A stretch of 32,013 bases of DNA from Gemmatimonadota bacterium. Its GTDB lineage: Bacteria > Latescibacterota > UBA2968 > GCA-2709665. The notes under the pieces are model-generated. The model was not told the DNA's origin and ran no database searches. It was given only the letters and a program-made list of their open reading frames with translations. A program made the position numbers and the translations under genes. Positions 8,343-16,540 of this stretch are shown piece by piece (position 1 is the first letter of the stretch; each line of letters begins with the position of its first letter). The stretch is from NCBI GenBank assembly GCA_028873695.1, contig JAPPNU010000006.1, positions 1 to 32,013 of the forward strand. The letters run 5' to 3'.

Positions 8343-9675
8343 ACACTTCCGGACGCTCTGCATCGTGCGGGTGGCTTTCCTCTGCGCCACTATCTGCGCC
8401 CTTGCGTACGTCCTCTTCGAGACGTCGTACTATACGACCGTCCTCATCCTGGCCGGCATGACGCTTTACCAGGCCTATGCCCTCATTCACTACGTGGAGC
8501 GCACCAGCCGGGACCTCACCCGCTTCCTGCAGGCGATCCGGTACGAAGACTTCTCCCAGTCCTTCAGCGGCCGCGGCCTCGGTGCCGCCTTCGACGACCT
8601 GAAAGAGGCGTTCAACGAGGTGCTGAACGCCTTCCGGAGGACGCGCGCGGAAAAAGAGGAAAACTTCCAATACCTGCAGACTGTGGTCCAGCACGTGGGG
8701 GTTGGCCTGGTCTGTTACGGATCCAACGGCCGCATCGAGCTGATGAACACAGCCGCCCAGCGCCTGCTTCGCCGGCCCCACATCCACAACGTGCGAGAAC
8801 TCGAGCCGGTGAGCGAAACCCTTGCCGACACGCTTCTCGCGCTGGGTCCGGGCGACAGGACCCTGGTCAAGGTCCAGGACGAGGACGAACTCCTTCAGAT
8901 TATCATCCACGCCACCGAGATCCGGATGCGCGGCGAATCGTTCATTCTGGCTTCGGTTCAGGACATCCAGAGCGAACTCGAAGAACAGGAAATGGAAGCG
9001 TGGCAGAAACTCATTCGGGTACTCATCCACGAAATCATGAATTCGATCACGCCCATTTCGTCTCTGGCCTCCACGATACGCGGCCACTTTCCCGAATCCG
9101 ACCGCCCGTCGCCGCTCGATCCGCAGACCGCGGCGGACGTGAGCGCCGCGCTGGAAACGATACAGTCGCGGAGCGAAGGCCTGCAACAGTTTGTGGACAC
9201 CTACCGCCAGCTCACGCGGATACCCCGGCCCGACTTCCGGATCTGTCCCGTCGCCGGACTCTTCGACCGCGTTGCGTCCCTCATGAATCCGGAATGCGAA
9301 ACGGCAGGCATCGCCCTGCGCACGCGGGTCGAACCCGAGACCCTGGAAGTCACGGCCGACCCCAACCTCGTGGAGCAGGCGCTCATCAATCTCGTGCGGA
9401 ACGCGGCGGAAGCCCTGGCCGGGCGGGATCGTCCCCGCGTCGACCTCAATGCGAGCCTGGACCGAAGGGGGCGCGTTCTCATCCGCGTACAGGATAACGG
9501 CCCTGGCATCCTCGACGAGGTGCAGGACCGCATCTTCATCCCCTTCTTCACGACCAGACAGGAGGGATCGGGCATCGGTCTATCGCTTTGCCGGCAGATC
9601 ATGCGCCAGCATCGCGGCGCCATCAGCGTTCAATCCACGCCCGGTGAAGAAACCGTATTCACCCTCCGGTTCTGA
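8332..9675 (+). CDS. Sensor histidine kinase, NtrB/AtoS-like
   Basis: This 447-residue membrane kinase is the partner of the overlapping response regulator. Two helices (about 10-28 and 34-54) enclose a very short external loop, so it probably senses a membrane or cytoplasmic signal. A linker and PAS-like region (about 112-215) precede the dimerisation box LIHEIMNSITPISS with phospho-acceptor H233. The catalytic domain has the N box LINLVRNAAEAL (N357), the G1 box DNGPGI (388-393), the F box PFFTTR and the G2 box GSGIGLSL. The start at 8332 overlaps the regulator stop by 11 bases, which suggests translational coupling. An N-terminal extension open to 8161 is only the regulator gene read in another frame. 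Confidence 0.95.
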   Translation: MVYRHFRTLCIVRVAFLCATICALAYVLFETSYYTTVLILAGMTLYQAYALIHYVERTSRDLTRFLQAIRYEDFSQSFSGRGLGAAFDDLKEAFNEVLNAFRRTRAEKEENFQYLQTVVQHVGVGLVCYGSNGRIELMNTAAQRLLRRPHIHNVRELEPVSETLADTLLALGPGDRTLVKVQDEDELLQIIIHATEIRMRGESFILASVQDIQSELEEQEMEAWQKLIRVLIHEIMNSITPISSLASTIRGHFPESDRPSPLDPQTAADVSAALETIQSRSEGLQQFVDTYRQLTRIPRPDFRICPVAGLFDRVASLMNPECETAGIALRTRVEPETLEVTADPNLVEQALINLVRNAAEALAGRDRPRVDLNASLDRRGRVLIRVQDNGPGILDEVQDRIFIPFFTTRQEGSGIGLSLCRQIMRQHRGAISVQSTPGEETVFTLRF

Positions 9676-10058
9676 TCTCCAACATGCCACCTGGTTGACG
9701 GAATGGTGAGCACTTAACCTCAATTCGAAAAAGACAACCGTTAATTTACCACAAAAAGCACAAAGGGCACAGAAGGTGACGGTGCAAAACGGAGTGCGTC
9801 ACAACGTCTTGACCCTGCGGCTAAAACTCCACTGACGACGCATTAAGCGAGAAAGCGTCAAGACAAATCCTGCCTTTGCTGCCTCTTTCCTTTAGGAGAG
9901 AGGGACGGGGAGAGAGGTCTGCAGGGCCGGGTGGAGGGGTAGCTTTTGCTTTTGCCTTTCGATTTTAGCTGATGGCTGACGGCTGATAGCTGATAGCTCT
10001 GCCTGAGGGACCGGGAAGAGACGTCCCGAAAAACGACGAATCCTGATTGACTCGCGCG
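9676..10058. repeat. Intergenic repeats after the kinase gene
   Basis: No gene is visible. Positions 9716-9806 carry a repeat with the core TTACCACAAAAAGCACAAAG, whose second copy is at 11979-12070 in the same orientation. Around 9880-9905 there is an imperfect hairpin (CCTCTTTCC / GGAGAGAGG) of the same family as 13455-13479. Around 9967-9999 lies GCTGATAGCTGATAGCT, related to the block at 13356-13392. Confidence 0.7.
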
Positions 10059-11597
10059 CTATCCCCACTCCTCCAGGATGGCCTTCGCGGCGTTGTGCCC
10101 CGGGGCGCCGGTCACCTCGCCGCCCGGATGGGTACCCGCACCGCAGAGATACAGGTTCGGAACCGGCGTGGCGTAGCGCGACCATCCGCCAAGCGGGCGC
10201 TGCGCGAGGAACTGGTCCGGCACGATGTCCAGGTGTCTGATATTGCCGTCGGTAAGGCCAACCCTCTCCTCCAGGTCGTACGGCGTGAACAGCGACCAGT
10301 CGACCAGAATGTCCCGGAGATTCGGGGCGTAAATCGACAGCGTATCGATCATGCGCTCGCCCACCGCTTCACGTCTCTCGTCCCACGTGCCGTCGCGCGG
10401 GCGCACCGGCGCATAGAGCGCCCAGACGGACATCACGTGATGGCCGGGCGGCGCCATCGTGTCATCGTAGACAGACGGAATCTGCACTTCCAATACGGGT
10501 TCCGTCGCGGGGTCCCCACGCCGGGCGTCGTCCCAGGCCCGAGCGAAATAGTCGATGGACGGACAGATCTTGATTTCAGCCATCCAGCGCGGATCGAAAC
10601 CGGATTCGCCCCTCGCGAAGTCCGGAAGGCCGGAAAGCGCCGCGTGAAACTTCAGGTAGGCCGTCCTGGTTTTCAGACGATACGCCCGTGCAAGGAATCT
10701 TTCATCCAGCGCCCCGGGCGGCAGCAGCTTCAGAAACGTGCGCTTGGGATCGGCGTTGGAAACCACAATCCGGCTGCGAATCTCCGACCCGTCGGCAAGC
10801 GCCACGCCGCATGCCCGTCCCTCGTCCAGCAGGATCCGCGTGACCTCGGCGCCTGTCTGCAAAACCGCGTCGCGAGTCCGCGCCGCCCTCGCGAGGGCGT
10901 TGGCGATTCCGCCCATCCCGCCCTTGACGATACCCACGTTCTCCGGCCGGCCGAACACGTTGCATTTGATGTACGCGTAACACCACGCGCTGCCCGGCGC
11001 CGCCGGGTCGCCCACGTCCTGCGCCTGGATGAATGCGCCCTGGGCCTCGTCGGACTCGAAGAACTCCGTCACGAGGTCGGTCATGCCGGTCGTGAGCAGG
11101 CGGTCCAGAAACCCCTCGTCGGGCGTGCCCCTGAGCCGTGAGGCGATCTCGCCCAGCGTCGGCGGCGCCGTCAGGAAATAAGGATAGATGATTCCCGCGG
11201 CCCGTTCCCAGAACGCGAGCCACTCGGGATAGGCCTCCGCGTCCTTCCGTGAGAATCGCGCGAGCTCGGCCTGGCTGCGTTCCAGGTCGTCCCAGAGGCG
11301 GAGGGCCGAGCCGTCGGGGAAGGGCTGGAACCGGGAGGGGTCCAGGTGGTAGACCTCGAATCCGTGCTCCCGCAGACCCAGCTCATCGATCACCTTGTCC
11401 TGAAGCAGATGGCAGATGTAGGAACAGGACGAAAACCGGTACCCGGGAAAGAGTTCCTCGGTTGCACAGGCGCCGCCCAGAAGGTCGCGGCGCTCGAGCA
11501 ACAGCACGTCCATTCCGGCTTCCGCCAGGTAGGACGCCGCAACCAGCCCGTTGTGTCCGCCTCCCAGGATCACCGCATCGCAATCTACAGTGGACAT
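10059..11597 (-). CDS. FAD/NAD(P)-dependent oxidoreductase, PYROXD2 / phytoene desaturase-like
   Basis: This 512-residue soluble flavoprotein has an N-terminal dinucleotide-binding motif VILGGGHNG (about 9-17), followed by the family signature LLERRDLLGGACATEE. A C-terminal FAD-contact segment reads LYLCGAGTHPGGEVTGAPGHN. Family members such as PYROXD2 and CrtI-like desaturases oxidise or isomerise hydrophobic substrates, but no substrate can be assigned here. I chose ATG 11597 because GGAGG sits 7 bases upstream. Earlier in-frame ATGs (11609 and 11627) lie inside the upstream gene's end. The yciH stop is only 14 bases upstream, so the two genes are probably co-transcribed. No carotenoid genes are nearby, so a carotenoid role is not supported. 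Confidence 0.9.
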   Translation of the reverse strand: MSTVDCDAVILGGGHNGLVAASYLAEAGMDVLLLERRDLLGGACATEELFPGYRFSSCSYICHLLQDKVIDELGLREHGFEVYHLDPSRFQPFPDGSALRLWDDLERSQAELARFSRKDAEAYPEWLAFWERAAGIIYPYFLTAPPTLGEIASRLRGTPDEGFLDRLLTTGMTDLVTEFFESDEAQGAFIQAQDVGDPAAPGSAWCYAYIKCNVFGRPENVGIVKGGMGGIANALARAARTRDAVLQTGAEVTRILLDEGRACGVALADGSEIRSRIVVSNADPKRTFLKLLPPGALDERFLARAYRLKTRTAYLKFHAALSGLPDFARGESGFDPRWMAEIKICPSIDYFARAWDDARRGDPATEPVLEVQIPSVYDDTMAPPGHHVMSVWALYAPVRPRDGTWDERREAVGERMIDTLSIYAPNLRDILVDWSLFTPYDLEERVGLTDGNIRHLDIVPDQFLAQRPLGGWSRYATPVPNLYLCGAGTHPGGEVTGAPGHNAAKAILEEWG

Positions 11598-11611
11598 CGT
11601 TAATCCTCCAT

Positions 11612-11929
11612 TCATCGTAGTCCCCACCCGTTCTCCACCAGCCAGGCGCGGGCTCTTTCACGGCAATCGCCCTGCAACTCGATCGTCTCCCCCCGAATCG
11701 TCCCTCCCGTTCCGCAAGCGGCTCTCAGGGCGCGCGCCAGGTCCTTCATGTCGCCCTTCACCAGCACGAGACCTTCTGCCAGCGTTACGACCTTGCCCCG
11801 CTTCCGTTTCTCCAGCCGAATCCGGATCCGCTGCTCCTCCGGCGCGCGTGAGACCAGCGGTTCCATGTCAGAATCAGGCACGTCATCGGACACAAACGCC
11901 CATCCCTCTCCGGATACTCGCTTAATCAC
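11612..11929 (-). CDS. yciH: Translation initiation factor SUI1/eIF1-like protein YciH
   Basis: This 105-residue protein has a C-terminal SUI1 domain: KRGKVVTLAEGLVL, then LARALRAACGTGGTI and IELQGDCRERARAWL, closely matching the bacterial YciH pattern. YciH-type proteins are thought to bind the 30S subunit and affect start-site fidelity or stress translation. I chose GTG 11929, preceded by GGGAG at 7 bases, because it gives the usual family length. The open frame extends to an ATG at 12001, but that extension runs through a dispersed repeat (11979-12070) and is unlikely to be translated. The oxidoreductase gene follows after 14 bases. Confidence 0.88.
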   Translation of the reverse strand: MIKRVSGEGWAFVSDDVPDSDMEPLVSRAPEEQRIRIRLEKRKRGKVVTLAEGLVLVKGDMKDLARALRAACGTGGTIRGETIELQGDCRERARAWLVENGWGLR

Positions 11930-11978
11930 TTCGTGTCTCCCGAATTTGTGGTAAGGCAGTAAAATCGTACGCCGTGTA

Positions 11979-12070
11979 AACCTCAATTCAAAAAAAGACA
12001 ACAGTCAATTTACCACAAAAAGCACAAAAGGCACAGAAGGTGAGGGTGCGATACGGCGTGTGTCGTAACG
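11979..12070. repeat. Dispersed repeat, second copy of the 9716-9806 block
   Basis: This block shares AACCTCAATTC, then TTTACCACAAAAAGCACAAA and GGCACAGAAGGTGA with 9716-9806, in the same orientation, with scattered differences. The two copies flank the yciH/oxidoreductase pair. Confidence 0.8.
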
Positions 12071-12147
12071 CAGTCACCCCGCGGTTTATTTCCTTGTCTC
12101 TCGGCTATACGCCCTGCAGCAGGAACGCTGGTTTCGTGCCTTACCCC

Positions 12148-13344
12148 TCAGGACGGTGCGGTTCCGTCCCCAAAATCCGGCACTTCCGTCAACGCGCCTC
12201 CGTTCATCGCGGACTGATGCGCCACCAGCCCCGGAACCAGGTACCGCGCCGCCTGCCAAACGTTGTTGGGCGGCGTTCGACCCGTCACACACGCCGTCAC
12301 GAAATCGTGCACGAGGAACTGGTGCGCGCCCTTGTGCCCGTTCCCCAGGCCGATGAACGCCCTCGGCAGCAGGTGTACCGGATGCACCGGAGACGCCCCC
12401 TGGTGCGTGCCGTCGTCCCCCGTAACCGCGCCCATCGGGTCGTCGGCCGGAGCAGCCGGGACGCCCTCGCAGGACAATTCCGCCGTAAGATCCACGCACG
12501 TCTTCCGGTCCTTTGTAATCCAAACCTGTCCACCCACCTGCTCCTCGTATCCGGCATCCGTCCCGTACAGGCTCATCCCGACCGTGCCGGGATGTCCGAT
12601 TCGGCGGAACTCGTTGAACCGCGCCATGCTCCCGTCCGACATCCTGCACAACATGGTCTCGTTGCTGAACGGGTTCTTCCAGACGTTGTCGTCACGCGCA
12701 TACAGATTATCCTCGTGACGGTCCGTGAACCCCATACCGCTCACGTGCGTGGCGTGCGCACCGGTGACAGATACGATCATGCTGGTCGAATGCGTGGGAT
12801 AGTGCAGCGGCGGGGATCCGAAAAGCTGCTTCCACTTCTCGCCGTGCCGCCATTGCGCAACCGCATACAGTCCGTGCGAGTAATCGTGGTAATACTCCGC
12901 CTCCCCGTACACGATGTGACCGAAGTCTCCCTTCTGAAACCGGTCCCGGCAATAGATCGTACACGGATAATAGTAACTCGTCTCCCCGATCATGTAAATC
13001 AACCCGGTCTCTTCCACCGCCTTCACAAGACCGGAGATTTCATCCAGCGTCACGGCCGACGGCACCGCCGAATACACGTGCTTGCCGCTACGCAACGCCT
13101 GGACCGCCTGCGGTCCGTGGAGATGGTGCTGCGTGATGATCGCGATCGCGTCCACGTCGGAGGCGCACAGCGCATCGAGCGATGGATACGTGTCCGGCAC
13201 ACCGAATTGCGCTGATTTCTCCGCCAGCTTCTCCGCGTCCAGGTCGCACAACACCAGGTGGTCGACGTCCGGATGCGCCTTGAACAGGGGTATGAACGAA
13301 TTCGCAAACGCTCCGGTGCCGCAGACTCCGAGACGAATACCCAT
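12148..13344 (-). CDS. Gfo/Idh/MocA-family oxidoreductase
   Basis: This 398-residue soluble protein has a Rossmann NAD(P) motif GVCGTGAFA (6-14) and the family's mixed C-terminal domain. Such enzymes oxidise or reduce sugars, inositols and related compounds. The usual E-K-P motif, whose lysine takes part in catalysis, is replaced by SAVPSA (92-97). A histidine-rich segment, LHYPTHSTSM, lies where catalytic residues often sit. The protein may therefore use altered chemistry or act on an unusual substrate. The start ATG has GGAG 5 bases upstream. It stands alone on the minus strand, about 780 bases from the divergent heparinase-like gene. A shared carbohydrate role is possible but not shown. 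Confidence 0.92.
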   Translation of the reverse strand: MGIRLGVCGTGAFANSFIPLFKAHPDVDHLVLCDLDAEKLAEKSAQFGVPDTYPSLDALCASDVDAIAIITQHHLHGPQAVQALRSGKHVYSAVPSAVTLDEISGLVKAVEETGLIYMIGETSYYYPCTIYCRDRFQKGDFGHIVYGEAEYYHDYSHGLYAVAQWRHGEKWKQLFGSPPLHYPTHSTSMIVSVTGAHATHVSGMGFTDRHEDNLYARDDNVWKNPFSNETMLCRMSDGSMARFNEFRRIGHPGTVGMSLYGTDAGYEEQVGGQVWITKDRKTCVDLTAELSCEGVPAAPADDPMGAVTGDDGTHQGASPVHPVHLLPRAFIGLGNGHKGAHQFLVHDFVTACVTGRTPPNNVWQAARYLVPGLVAHQSAMNGGALTEVPDFGDGTAPS

Positions 13345-13892
13345 CGTAGCTCCAAGAGCAGCTGTCAGCTATCAGTTGTCAGCCGTCAGCTAAGATCAAA
13401 AACAAAGCCAAAAAAACCACTTCTCCCCACCACCCCGCAGACCTCTCTTCCCGGCCCTCTCTCCCACCGGGAGAGAGGGTGAAAAACAAAGAAGCCGTGA
13501 CATGGTCTTCCAATATCCGGAGCGAGGGCATCTTCTACCGTCTACCCTCTTCCGTCTACCCGCGTTTTAGAGACCTCTCTCCCCGGCCCTCTCTCCTAAT
13601 GGAAAGAGGGAGAAAGGCCGGTCGTCGACCTGCCGGACTTCTATGGATACTATGATTAATAGGAAATCGCCATCCCGGCACGGTTCCAAGCCTCGCACAT
13701 CACCCCGTCACCGTTCCCCCTTCCTTCAGGAAGGGGGTAAGGGGGTAGGTCCGTAACGTACAATCGCTAAGAAATACATGAGCCGCATATTCCGCAAGCC
13801 CTAATGCGGTCGGCGACAAGACAGGAAGGCGGCTCTCTACGGCATGCGCGATGATTCTTGGACCGCTATGTCCCATTTCGTAAATTGTCTTA
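13345..13892. repeat. Noncoding stretch with several hairpin repeat families
   Basis: No gene is seen. A CAGCTATCAGTTGTCAGC-type repeat lies at 13356-13392. A perfect 11-bp hairpin (CCCTCTCTCCC, loop ACC, GGGAGAGAGGG) lies at 13455-13479, with an imperfect copy near 13577-13600. CTACCGTCTACC-like runs lie at 13534-13562. A perfect 9-bp hairpin (CCCCCTTCC, loop TTCA, GGAAGGGGG) lies at 13716-13737. None has a T-tract that would make a clear terminator. Confidence 0.7.
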
Positions 13893-14104
13893 GAAGTTGT
13901 TTTAAAATTCCCGGTGAGTCCCGAGCGCGCGCGAAAATGTGTCGGTTATGAGGCGCGAAGGGCGTGCAGCGCCGACGGGCAAATTCGCCCATATACAAAT
14001 GTATCGTGGCTGCGCGCCCCTCGCCACTCTTGGGTGGATTTGACCAACGCAGACCGACGCTTTTGCAGCCGCGCGAAGACCGTTGGGAGTTTTAAAACAG
14101 CTTC
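13893..14104. mobile_element. 212-bp terminal-inverted-repeat element (MITE-like)
   Basis: The left end GAAGTTGTTTTAAAATTCCC (13893-13912) and the right end GGGAGTTTTAAAACAGCTTC (14085-14104) are inverted repeats matching at 18 of 20 positions. The triplet TTA flanks both ends (13890-13892 and 14105-14107), as expected for a 3-bp target duplication. The interior is itself imperfectly palindromic: GGCGCGAAGGGCGTGCAGC pairs with GCTGCGCGCCCCTCGCC, and small hairpins lie at GGGCAAATTCGCCC and ATACAAATGTAT. It has no transposase and is too short for one. A 3-bp T-N-A duplication would suit mobilisation by an IS5-family transposase, which is inference. It ends 8 bases before the ribosome binding site of the heparinase-like gene. 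Confidence 0.75.
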
Positions 14105-14123
14105 TTAATCGAAAGGAGACGCC

Positions 14124-16448
14124 ATGGACATGTCCATGTTTGAAGACGACGCCATTGTTTCGGAATGGACCCTCTTGAGGGGAGAGCAGGCCGGGCAGAT
14201 CGACCTCCCTCTGAATGTCGGCGACTGGAGTCTGGCCAACGAAATCCGTGCCGAAATCTTCCTGCCTGAAGGGGTGGACGACGAAATCCGCTGTACGCTC
14301 ACCTCGGGGCATCGCACCGAAGGGATGAGCCAGGACAACCGCTATTGGTTCAACGCCATCGTCTCTCCTCGCGGCGGCAACGTCTGGCGGGGCTGGCGCG
14401 AGTTCCGGTTCCCCGCGGAGTGTTTCTATACCGCCGGAATCCCTACGGCGGGGTGGGGCGATATGTCCTCGGGCGATATCCGCATGCCGCCCGGAAGCCG
14501 CATTCGGAACATCCGCCTGGTCCAGCGCCGCATCGTCACGGGCCCGCGAATGACGGACGACGCCCTCATCGCCGCCATTGATCTGAACCACCCGGGGCTC
14601 GAAGCCGCGGCGCGGGCAACCGGCAGGGACGCCCGGCTTTCGGCGATCGCGTCGCACTTCCGCTCCAGCGGGTACGACCGGCGGCATACGACGCCCGATC
14701 CGGGGTCCGATGCAAACATCGAAGAGGCGGACCGCATCCTCGCCGGTTACATCATGGACCACCACTGGCCGGACGGCGTGGACTGGGACGCCAACCCCTA
14801 CGGATATATCGAGTGGTCCATCATCATCCACGCGTTCTACTATTTCAAGGCCCTTGAACGCGCCTGGGCAAAGACCCGGGACCCCAAATACCCCAAGGGA
14901 ATCGAATCCATCCTGTGCGACTGGATGCGCAAAACACCCGTTCCCTTCGGCGTCCGCGCGGGCGGCCTGGCCTGGGGGCATTCGCTGATCGTGAGCATGC
15001 GGTCGTTCAATACGCTTGTCGACGCGTTCACCGTGCTTTGCGAATGTCCGGATACCGAAGACCGGACCATCGTGGACCTGCTCAAATCCATCTACGAACA
15101 CGTCGTCTACCTCCTGAGATTCGAATCCTTCCCGCCTTCCAACAAGACCATATCGGAAGGCAGGTCTCTGCTCGCCACCGCCTGTTCCTTTCCCGAATTT
15201 CGTGAGGCGGAAGCCTGGTACGATGCCGCCAGCCAGCGGCTCATCGACGACATGAACATCCAGGTCTTTCCGGACGGCGCCTCATACGAACTCACCCCGG
15301 GCTATCAGATCTCGATCGCCTCCTGGTTCCTGGATGCGTATAAAGTGGCAGGGAAGTTCGGTCGATCGATGGATCCGGAACTGGAAGCCGGCATCCGGCG
15401 CATGTACGACTGGTGCGTCTCCGTCAACCGGCCCGACTTCACCTTTCCCTCCGTTTCCGACGCCGGCAGCCTGGACGGAAAATTCGGCGACGGGCTCGCG
15501 GGACCTGGCGCCATTCTCGAAAGCGAATCCGCCACCTGGATCGGCAGTGAGGGCAAAGAAGGCAGCCCGCCGGACTATACTTCCATCGCCCACCGGGACT
15601 CCGGTTATTTCGTCATGCGCAGCGGTTGGGACCGTGACGCCCGCTACCTGCTGTTCGAAGGCGGTCCGTACGGCCGATTCCACCAGCACGAAGACATGCT
15701 TTCGTTCGATCTCTACACCCACGGTCTGCCCTTCATCGTGGACCCCGGGATTACCTCGTACTATCCGAACGCCTGGACTTCGTTCTACCGGACAACCGAA
15801 GCGCACAACACGGTCCTTGTGGACGGCTGCGGTCAAAACCGTCGCGCCCGGACCATCGCCGAATGGGTTGAATCCGCCCGCGACAAGACGGTCTGGCGGT
15901 CCGATGACCGCACCGACGTCGCCATCGCCACGTACGACGCCGGATACGCCGGGTTGGACGCGGACGTCGCCCACCACCGTGTCGTGATGTTTGTTAAGCC
16001 CGACTACTTCCTGATCTTCGACGAACTCTCGGGCGAAGGCCGCCGGACCTACGAGGCGCTCTTCCACTTCATGCCCTACCGCGTGCTGATCGACCCGGAA
16101 AGCCGCGCCATACGGACCGGCCGCATGCATCCCCCCAACCTGGAAGTCCTCCCCCTCGTCAAAATGACGCCCCGCATCGTCTGCGGCGAGAACGATCCGG
16201 TACAGGGGTGGCTGGCAATCGACGGGCAGGATGTTCCCGCACCCGTCGTCATCTACAGGAAGCGGACGTCGCTGCCGTTCCGTACCGGCTACGCCCTCGT
16301 GCCCATCACGGAAGGCGTCAGCGCGGGCGTCACGTCGAGGATCACCCGCCGCGGAGATCTCTGGAACGTCCGCATCGCCCATCCCGACGGAGAAGTGGAT
16401 CGGATCCGCATGGACTGGTCCGACACCAACGGCCCGGTGCTGGTTTAG
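14124..16448 (+). CDS. Heparinase II/III-like polysaccharide lyase-family protein
   Basis: This 774-residue protein has the family plan. An N-terminal extension of unknown type (about 1-150) is followed by an alpha/alpha-toroid (about 200-450) and a beta-sandwich heparinase II/III domain (about 495-770). Recognisable motifs are SNKTISEGRSLL around N340 and FPDGASYELTPGYQ. The C-terminal domain signature is GRFHQHEDMLSFDL (H520, H522, D524), followed by DPGITSYY and EAHNTVLVDG. Family members cleave uronic-acid polysaccharides by beta-elimination. No signal peptide is visible, so it would act in the cytoplasm on imported oligosaccharides, or the true substrate differs. ATG 14124 follows AAGGAG at 5 bases. 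A 212-bp inverted-repeat element sits in its leader. Exact lyase family and substrate are not assignable. Confidence 0.88.
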   Translation: MDMSMFEDDAIVSEWTLLRGEQAGQIDLPLNVGDWSLANEIRAEIFLPEGVDDEIRCTLTSGHRTEGMSQDNRYWFNAIVSPRGGNVWRGWREFRFPAECFYTAGIPTAGWGDMSSGDIRMPPGSRIRNIRLVQRRIVTGPRMTDDALIAAIDLNHPGLEAAARATGRDARLSAIASHFRSSGYDRRHTTPDPGSDANIEEADRILAGYIMDHHWPDGVDWDANPYGYIEWSIIIHAFYYFKALERAWAKTRDPKYPKGIESILCDWMRKTPVPFGVRAGGLAWGHSLIVSMRSFNTLVDAFTVLCECPDTEDRTIVDLLKSIYEHVVYLLRFESFPPSNKTISEGRSLLATACSFPEFREAEAWYDAASQRLIDDMNIQVFPDGASYELTPGYQISIASWFLDAYKVAGKFGRSMDPELEAGIRRMYDWCVSVNRPDFTFPSVSDAGSLDGKFGDGLAGPGAILESESATWIGSEGKEGSPPDYTSIAHRDSGYFVMRSGWDRDARYLLFEGGPYGRFHQHEDMLSFDLYTHGLPFIVDPGITSYYPNAWTSFYRTTEAHNTVLVDGCGQNRRARTIAEWVESARDKTVWRSDDRTDVAIATYDAGYAGLDADVAHHRVVMFVKPDYFLIFDELSGEGRRTYEALFHFMPYRVLIDPESRAIRTGRMHPPNLEVLPLVKMTPRIVCGENDPVQGWLAIDGQDVPAPVVIYRKRTSLPFRTGYALVPITEGVSAGVTSRITRRGDLWNVRIAHPDGEVDRIRMDWSDTNGPVLV

Positions 16449-16540
16449 TCGTTCCATTGCGCAACAGGAACATACGCGATACACGGCAGAGACTGTATTT
16501 TGTGATAGCCGTTCCAAGTTGATGCACTGGAGAATCCGAC

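Noticed and set aside
10047..11141. Long plus-strand open frame of 364 codons
   Set aside because: It is antisense to the FAD oxidoreductase gene and shows only GC-driven open frame.
11930..12001. Longer YciH start at ATG 12001
   Set aside because: The added residues run into a dispersed repeat, and a better GTG start with GGGAG gives the normal family length.
12040..13215. Long plus-strand open frame of 391 codons
   Set aside because: It lies opposite the Gfo/Idh/MocA gene, is Arg/His-rich and has no family features.
13902..15101. Minus-strand open frame of 399 codons running into the inverted-repeat element
   Set aside because: It is antisense to the heparinase-like gene, and its composition is noise-like.
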